30,006 nt of DNA. It comes from Zetaproteobacteria bacterium (lineage in GTDB: Bacteria; Pseudomonadota; Alphaproteobacteria; Micavibrionales; Micavibrionaceae). Positions 24,881-30,006 of the stretch are shown here, in pieces. Both the position numbers and the translations under genes were made by a program. The stretch covers positions 1 through 30,006 of the forward strand of contig NVXI01000006.1 of NCBI GenBank assembly GCA_002747015.1, read 5' to 3'. Under the pieces are notes generated by a model, which was given only the letters and a program-made list of their open reading frames with translations, ran no database searches and was not told the origin of the DNA. How positions within the stretch are numbered: the stretch's first letter is position 1; each line of letters begins with the position of its first letter.

Positions 24881-24909
24881 TAGATTGTTTTTTCATTATA
24901 GGCTATACT
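24881..24909 (+). promoter_or_regulatory. Putative promoter of the DUF4402/usher operon
   Basis: TATACT (24904-24909) follows TAGATT (24881-24886) after 17 bases, 66 bases before the first subunit ATG. The -10 is good and the -35 weak. This is the only divergent intergenic region of the locus, so a promoter is expected here. Confidence 0.4.
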
Positions 24910-24975
24910 TATTTCCATTCTATATTTTTGTAGTTTGAATGTTAATGAAAATTATCTGTTTTGAGGAGAAAAACA

Positions 24976-25569
24976 ATGAAGAGAAGTAGTAGACTTCTGC
25001 TGGTTGCATCACTCTGTGGTGTTGTTGGCTTTGGTGTTGCAAATGTAAATGCGACAGATATTGATGTTACAGCAACACTGACGGCATCTGCCGCGGTTAC
25101 TGTAGCGAATAATGCAAATATTGATTTTGCTGTTTTTGATTATTCTGCTGGGCATGTCGGTGTTTATGAACTTGGTCCGGATGGAAATGGGACGTTTACG
25201 TCGCAAACCAATCTAGCAGCAACAGGCACGAACACCGCTGGTGAATTGGCTATAACTTCAGTGTCAGGTACAGTTGATATTACATGTGATGCAACGGCGA
25301 TCATCAGTGACGGTACACGTGCATTAACCCTTACTGAGGTCAAGTGGGATGTTTCTACCGCAAATTATGGTGCGGCAGCAAACACATGTGCTGGTATTGG
25401 TGCAGGTAGTGTTACAATTGATACTGCGGTGTCAAACAGCCCGACACTTTATGTTGGTGCACAATTGACTATTGGTAATGATGCATTGCTTTCAAGTAGT
25501 GGTTCAACGCCATATGATACAGCGACAGGCACTGGTGATCCTATAACGTTCAGAATCGTTTACCAATAG
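24976..25569 (+). CDS. DUF4402-family secreted protein, probable main fibre subunit
   Basis: This 197-residue secreted beta-rich protein has a signal peptide (RLLLVASLCGVVGFGVANVNA, cut near NA-T). A Gly/Thr/Ala/Val-rich body with alternating strands follows, with two Cys (104 and 138) that could form a disulfide. The last strand is DPITFRIVYQ. The pattern, including a small polar repeat-free body and a final aromatic strand, fits DUF4402, a family often found beside chaperone-usher genes. It is the first gene of the locus and is followed by a strong terminator, so it is probably the most expressed product. Start: ATG 24976 with GAGGAG seven bases upstream. The subunit role is inferred from context. 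Confidence 0.82.
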   Translation: MKRSSRLLLVASLCGVVGFGVANVNATDIDVTATLTASAAVTVANNANIDFAVFDYSAGHVGVYELGPDGNGTFTSQTNLAATGTNTAGELAITSVSGTVDITCDATAIISDGTRALTLTEVKWDVSTANYGAAANTCAGIGAGSVTIDTAVSNSPTLYVGAQLTIGNDALLSSSGSTPYDTATGTGDPITFRIVYQ

Positions 25570-25598
25570 GATTTAGCCATTATGGTATAAGTTTTAGA

Positions 25599-25636
25599 AG
25601 CTGCGGGCATTTGTTTCCGCGGCTTTTTTGTTTTTT
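25599..25636 (+). terminator. Rho-independent terminator between the two subunit genes
   Basis: AGCTGCGG (25599-25606) pairs with CCGCGGCT (25617-25624) with one G-U pair, across a 10-base loop, followed by TTTTTGTTTTTT. It lies 30 bases after the first subunit stop and just before the second subunit's start. Partial read-through would reduce expression of the later genes. Confidence 0.85.
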
Positions 25637-25648
25637 GAGGTTATTAAC

Positions 25649-26212
25649 GTGAGAGGCCAATGGCTTTATAAAATTGTTGCTTCATTTATATTGTGCCTGA
25701 TCGTGATGGTGGGGGGCAGTCCCTTTGCACGCGCGCAGGTTATTAATTTAATTTCATCGGTTGATTTCGGCTCGGTTGATTTCGCAGCAACATATAATGC
25801 ACGGATACGACTGGGCACAGATGGAAATGTTTCTATTTCCGGTTTTGGTATGACCTCTAATGGTGGGGGAACAGCCGGGCATATTCGTATTACATTGCCT
25901 AATACGGGGATTGTTGAGGTTAAATGTGTCACAAGTGCTTTGTTGAGCGATGCAACGGCAACAGATTTGACGATTGAAAATATTGAAATTGCGGTGACGA
26001 CTGGTGTTGCCTTTGGTAGTGGTATCAGTTGTCAGGGGACGGGGGGTGGTGACTCGGTAACGACGACGATTGATATGGATGCGATCCCAGATCCGAATGT
26101 TTTTATTGGGGGGGAAATCGTTATCTCTACGCCAATTACATTGCCCACAGATCACGTCTATAATACAACAGGATCAGGAACGCCAATTATGCTGTCAGTG
26201 GTGGTGCAGTAG
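25649..26212 (+). CDS. DUF4402-like secreted protein, probable second fibre subunit
   Basis: This 187-residue secreted protein has a signal peptide (IVASFILCLIVMVGGSPFARA, cut near RA-Q). It has a Gly/Thr-rich beta body, two Cys (93 and 128) spaced as in the first subunit, and a final strand GTPIMLSVVVQ. FGSVDF near the mature N-terminus is typical of DUF4402 strands. It is a diverged relative of the preceding gene. Start: GTG 25649, with GAGG eight bases before; an upstream TTG would place extra residues before the signal peptide. It lies directly after the terminator, so it may be a less abundant subunit or tip protein; that is inference. Confidence 0.78.
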   Translation: MRGQWLYKIVASFILCLIVMVGGSPFARAQVINLISSVDFGSVDFAATYNARIRLGTDGNVSISGFGMTSNGGGTAGHIRITLPNTGIVEVKCVTSALLSDATATDLTIENIEIAVTTGVAFGSGISCQGTGGGDSVTTTIDMDAIPDPNVFIGGEIVISTPITLPTDHVYNTTGSGTPIMLSVVVQ

Positions 26213-26265
26213 TTTGGCTAATAAAATATTGTGACTTTTATTTAATAGAACGGAATTTGAAAATT

Positions 26266-27093
26266 ATGCGCCTTAATATCATTATTTTTTGTTTAACGAT
26301 GTTGTTTGTTGGTATCCCTTTTGTACCAGCACAAGCGGAAACAGTTTTGTTTTTCTCGCCAACGCGCGTGGATATTACGGACCAACAACCGGTTCAGGAA
26401 ATCAGGGTTACGAATATGTCGAGTATTTCCCGTTCTTATATGTTATCGATTGAAAATCTGATTATGAGTGAAGCAGGGCATACAATGCGGGTGGATAATT
26501 TTGATTATTCGGCCAAACGGATGTTGCGTTATGTTCCTAGGAAGTTTGATTTGAAGCCTGGGGCCAAGCAAATTATTCGGATTATGGCGCGTTTTCCTAA
26601 AGGCACTGAAGATGGATCTTATCACTCACATCTTGAATTTCTGGAAGATATCAGTCGACGTGAAGTGTTAAACAAGGATGCTTCACCGGATAATAGAGCG
26701 CGTATCAAGGCGCAAATTTCTTATGCAATGGCGATTCCGGTTGTGGTCTCTAAGGGGGATATAAAAACTGAAATTTCTATGCTTAATTTGGGTTTAGGCA
26801 AAGACAAAAACGGGCGCCCTGAAATATCATTGGATTTGCTGCGCAGTGGGAATGGTCAGGGAAATATTTATGTAGAGGCAGATTATATCGCGCCGGATGG
26901 GTCGGAGGTTAAGGCCGCTGTGCGTCGTACGATTTATGTTTATCGTGAACTTAGCCAACGCCATCATCGTGTTGTTTTAGAACTCATTGATTACAAAGAT
27001 TTAAAATCTGGAGGTAGTATTAAAGTAAAATTGTACAATAGGGATGTTTCTGAGAAAGATCCCATCGATACGATTTTGGTTTCTGTGCCATAA
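26266..27093 (+). CDS. PapD-like periplasmic fibre chaperone
   Basis: This 275-residue protein has a signal peptide (IIIFCLTMLFVGIPFVPAQA) followed by an Ig-like chaperone domain. Visible features are LFFSPTRVDITDQQPVQEIRVTN at the first strands, then RYVPRKFDLKPGAKQIIRIMARFP. These match the fimbrial chaperone F1 strand and the hydrophobic/basic strand region, and EDGSYHSHLEFLE follows, similar to the pili-assembly chaperone pattern. The second half is less conserved. It would hold the DUF4402 subunits in the periplasm and deliver them to the usher. ATG 26266 is chosen (CGGAA ten bases before) over TTG 26257. It sits between subunit and usher genes, as expected in such operons. Confidence 0.82.
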   Translation: MRLNIIIFCLTMLFVGIPFVPAQAETVLFFSPTRVDITDQQPVQEIRVTNMSSISRSYMLSIENLIMSEAGHTMRVDNFDYSAKRMLRYVPRKFDLKPGAKQIIRIMARFPKGTEDGSYHSHLEFLEDISRREVLNKDASPDNRARIKAQISYAMAIPVVVSKGDIKTEISMLNLGLGKDKNGRPEISLDLLRSGNGQGNIYVEADYIAPDGSEVKAAVRRTIYVYRELSQRHHRVVLELIDYKDLKSGGSIKVKLYNRDVSEKDPIDTILVSVP

Positions 27094-27136
27094 ATTATTC
27101 TTAAGGCGCGATCATGCGTCATTTTAAAAACGTGTT

Positions 27137-30006
27137 ATGCCCATGTTAGTTGGATATATCAAGGTTCTTTCGAGAGCCGTGATCATAGTTATAATGTGTT
27201 GTTTTTTCGGTTTAATATTTACCGAACGGGTCATTGCGGCCGTTAGTCAGATGGAGCGTTCGGAAGAAGAGCTGCTGATTCTTGAGTTATATGTGAGTGA
27301 TAATCTCAGAAATAGAGGATTTATTGCATATCTCCCAGAGGGGGTGGAATTATCTCAGGCGGTTTTCCCTCTATCCTCCTTTTCGCGTAGTTTAAGTTTT
27401 GCAATTCGCTCGGACCCTGCTGAGGGGACGGCGGACGGTTGGTTTTATGAAGAAAAAAATGTTTTTCAGTTGGATTTGAATAGAAACGTTGTTTTTGTAA
27501 ATGGTAGAGAGTTGACGATTCCTTTTGGGGGAGCAGAGGCACATTTTGAAGATATATATGTGCAGGTGGCTTTGTTAGAAGAATGGCTGGGTATTAAAAT
27601 CAGCCTCGATCTTAGTACGCTTAGAGTTTTTGTGACTTGGGATAAATTATTTCCATTTGAAGAGGAAGATGCGCGTAAAAAGCGCGGCGAGGCTTTGGGC
27701 GCACAGCTGCATGGTTCGCAAACCCCATATGATAAGGATACCTTAATACCATATAAATGGTGGACGAAGCCTAGCGTCGTTTGGCAACAGTCAGTTTTTG
27801 GGCGTGGTGATAAGACAAACCGAAGTGTGAGTACGGATTTTTCTTTGCAGGCGCATGCTGATGCGTTGAAATCCAGTGCGAAATTGTTGCTTGCCGGGTC
27901 TACTGGTACGGATCAAGACACCAAGTTTAGTAATGCGCAGCTTTCATTTCAAAAACGTGACCCATCCCAAAATATGTTGGGCCCTTTAAAGGCAGGTAAA
28001 GTTTCATTTGGTGATGTTAGTTTCCCTGACGTTCCTTTGATTGTAGGGCGTAAGAGAGGGCGCGGTGTTGCTGTTTCTTCGGAATCTGAGCTTGGATTTG
28101 CACAGTCTTTTGGCGCGGAGAAATACAATGTTGATGGTGATGCGCCGATAGGTTGGGACGCAGAATTATACAGGAATGGTTATTTTATTGCTTTTCAGGA
28201 GATTGACGAAAGCGGGCGTTATAATTTTGAAGAGATTGATTTAACGCGCGGATTTAACCTGTTTCAAATAGTTTTATCAGGGCCTGAGGGGCAAAAACGC
28301 ACACAAACGCAACGTATCGTAAGGGGGCCGAAAATGTTACGGAAGGGCAATGTGCGTTACGCTTTTGCAGTAGGGCAGCCGGAGGCAGATTTCCTTCCTA
28401 TAGCAGAAAATAGTGAATCGAATGCTGATTTCGGAGGGAGTGGCCAAATATCTTATGGTGTGAAAAACTATTTAACGGTGGGGGCCAATGCGTACACAGG
28501 TGCGGATTCAACCAGCAATCTTGATACTCGTCAAAGCTCAGTTGGTGTCTCGGCGGTTATGGCGTTTCTTGGCCTTAAAACCAAAGTGCAGCTTATGGGC
28601 GCCAATGAAGGACGTAGTGGTTATGATGTTGAAGTCACGACGCGCATTTTAGGGGCAAATGTTACGGCGGGCCATACGGCTTATCAAGGCTTTGATGCGG
28701 ATGATAAGGATATTGTGTCTACAAGTCGGCTTGATGCGAATAAAAGTTTCGGTATCGTGTCCGCGAATACCGGGGTCGAGAAAAATGTCTATCAAGATAA
28801 AGACGATGAAATTGTTTTAAGTACGAGTGTGTCGACCAATTTGGCGGGGGTACGGTTTACAAATTCTGTAGAACGCACGATATCAGATAATAAATCGCAA
28901 GAAGATTTTAATGGTAACCTTGCCGTTTTGACGAATATATTGGGTTGGCGTGTCCGTGGGAATTTGCGTTATGATTTACAAAGTGGCGCGCAAGATACGC
29001 TGCGTAATTTTAATATGTCTACAATAAAGACCCTTACGCCGAATAGCTCTTTGCGCTTAAACGGTGTTTATGATTTCCCTGCCAACGCGACAACGTTGGA
29101 TGTGCGCTATTCGAAACAATTTGAGAATTATTCCATTGATCTCAATATGGGGGGCAGCACACAAGAGAACTATTTTGGTGGTGTCACGTTCCGCACCGGA
29201 TTACAGCCAGACCACCATGGGAAGTATAAAATGGTTAGCGCACGCGATAGTGGCCGTGGCTCGGTCGGTTTGCGAGTTTATCTGGATGAGAATGGTAATC
29301 ATAAATATGATGAGGGTGAGAAGCCTATTCAAAATATTGCGTTCCGCTCTAATCGGGGGGCTATTGATGGGCATACGGATGAGGGTGGCTCTTTATTCGT
29401 CAATGGTTTGAGCGAGGGGATAACTCGCTTATGGATCGATAATACTAGTTTAACAAGCATTTATTTAAAGCCCTATGATGATTATGTAACCATCATTCCC
29501 CGCAGCGGTGCGGTTGCAACGCTTGATATTGGATTTGAGCAATTGGGCGAAATTGATGGGTTTGTGTATGTGCAAAGCAGTGATGGATCGCAGAAACCCT
29601 TTCCGGGTTTAGAAATTTTGTTGCTTGATGCTGTTACAGGTGAGGAAATTACGTCTGTGAGCAGTGAATATGATGGGTATTACGTTTTCTCGGCGCTCGC
29701 GTTGGGCAAATATGTTGTTAAAGCGATGCCGATTTGGGATGAGGAAACATCTGCTGTTGATGTTGTTTTGACAGGGGAAGAGCCAATTGTCACGGATATG
29801 AATATTATTTTACCTGAGGTTTCTCAAAATGGACTAGATATTGCGTTACAGGATGGCCAAGTTGATGAAATTGAACCAGCATCTGGTGCGTATACTGTTA
29901 TGAATGTAGTGGATGATGCGCCGTTACCTGTGGTCACGGATGGGACAGATGTTGCAACTGGTGAGATATTGCGTGGGTTATTTATTCATGTGGGATCGTT
30001 AGGTGC
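27137..30006 (+). CDS. Usher-like outer-membrane assembly protein, 3' end beyond the window
   Basis: The frame is open from ATG 27137 to the window edge (956 codons). It has a signal peptide (VIIVIMCCFFGLIFTERVIAA) and an N-terminal periplasmic region (EELLILELYVSDNLRNRGFI). A barrel/plug part carries usher phrases (IGWDAELYRNGYFIAFQEID, GRYNFEEIDL, FQIVLSGPEGQK), then many beta strands to about residue 680. Next is an EF-hand-like loop (DENGNHKYDEGE), and a carboxypeptidase-regulatory-like beta domain (FPGLEILLLDAVTGEE; YDGYYVFSAL). The last residues (LRGLFIHVGSLG) could open a SPOR domain, uncertain. It would secrete and assemble the DUF4402 fibre. No good Shine-Dalgarno; ATG 27143 is an alternative, and an in-frame stop at 27125 bounds the start. 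Confidence 0.85.
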   Translation, partial: MPMLVGYIKVLSRAVIIVIMCCFFGLIFTERVIAAVSQMERSEEELLILELYVSDNLRNRGFIAYLPEGVELSQAVFPLSSFSRSLSFAIRSDPAEGTADGWFYEEKNVFQLDLNRNVVFVNGRELTIPFGGAEAHFEDIYVQVALLEEWLGIKISLDLSTLRVFVTWDKLFPFEEEDARKKRGEALGAQLHGSQTPYDKDTLIPYKWWTKPSVVWQQSVFGRGDKTNRSVSTDFSLQAHADALKSSAKLLLAGSTGTDQDTKFSNAQLSFQKRDPSQNMLGPLKAGKVSFGDVSFPDVPLIVGRKRGRGVAVSSESELGFAQSFGAEKYNVDGDAPIGWDAELYRNGYFIAFQEIDESGRYNFEEIDLTRGFNLFQIVLSGPEGQKRTQTQRIVRGPKMLRKGNVRYAFAVGQPEADFLPIAENSESNADFGGSGQISYGVKNYLTVGANAYTGADSTSNLDTRQSSVGVSAVMAFLGLKTKVQLMGANEGRSGYDVEVTTRILGANVTAGHTAYQGFDADDKDIVSTSRLDANKSFGIVSANTGVEKNVYQDKDDEIVLSTSVSTNLAGVRFTNSVERTISDNKSQEDFNGNLAVLTNILGWRVRGNLRYDLQSGAQDTLRNFNMSTIKTLTPNSSLRLNGVYDFPANATTLDVRYSKQFENYSIDLNMGGSTQENYFGGVTFRTGLQPDHHGKYKMVSARDSGRGSVGLRVYLDENGNHKYDEGEKPIQNIAFRSNRGAIDGHTDEGGSLFVNGLSEGITRLWIDNTSLTSIYLKPYDDYVTIIPRSGAVATLDIGFEQLGEIDGFVYVQSSDGSQKPFPGLEILLLDAVTGEEITSVSSEYDGYYVFSALALGKYVVKAMPIWDEETSAVDVVLTGEEPIVTDMNIILPEVSQNGLDIALQDGQVDEIEPASGAYTVMNVVDDAPLPVVTDGTDVATGEILRGLFIHVGSLG

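Noticed and set aside
29064..29411. 115-codon plus-strand frame
   Set aside because: It lies inside the long usher-like frame, which is continuous and has family motifs.

Overview
The window reads as chromosomal DNA from an AT-rich Gram-negative bacterium. TonB-dependent receptors, a chaperone-usher locus, a type I secretion operon and periplasmic signalling proteins all require an outer membrane. The style of the type I exporter pair and the DUF4402/chaperone/usher locus suggest an alphaproteobacterium, but that is inference; there is no rRNA, tRNA or other marker to fix taxonomy. No IS element, integrase, CRISPR array or intact tRNA was seen.

Layout. Bases 1-800 hold fragments: an unrecognised short ORF and a 5'-truncated BamE-like domain. 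Bases 959-4762 encode an MHYT-domain hybrid histidine kinase and, downstream, a separate Hpt protein fused to a receiver lacking its phospho-acceptor Asp. Bases 5283-12549 form a symmetric signalling/uptake locus. Two paralogous TonB-dependent receptors flank a two-gene minus-strand operon made of a YfiR-like periplasmic protein and a CHASE8-HAMP hybrid kinase carrying HisKA, HATPase, REC and Hpt modules. This block (1 to about 12.6 kb) looks visibly AT-richer and has longer gene-poor gaps than the rest. It ends beside a short stump that looks like the 3' end of an older gene.

Bases 12837-20379 are one tight minus-strand operon. In transcription order it encodes a very acidic repeat protein with EF-hand-like loops, two different type I secretion ABC subunits, an HlyD-family adaptor, and a receiver fused to an RsbW-like ATPase. 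Gene junctions overlap or abut, implying translational coupling. The two ABC subunits have unequal ATP-site defects, suggesting an obligate heterodimer.

Bases 20754-24771 hold housekeeping-type genes: YaiI/YqxD family, a RoxA/YcfD-type ribosomal oxygenase, and a periplasmic YyaL-type thioredoxin-fold protein fused to a DsbD-alpha-like domain. From 24976 to the window end lies a chaperone-usher-type surface-fibre operon: two DUF4402 subunit-like proteins separated by a strong hairpin terminator, a PapD-like chaperone, and a large usher-like protein that runs off the window.

The common theme is the cell surface: sensing coupled to TonB receptors, type I export, and fibre assembly. No separate DNA-binding response regulator is encoded here, so the outputs of the two hybrid kinases are not visible in the window.
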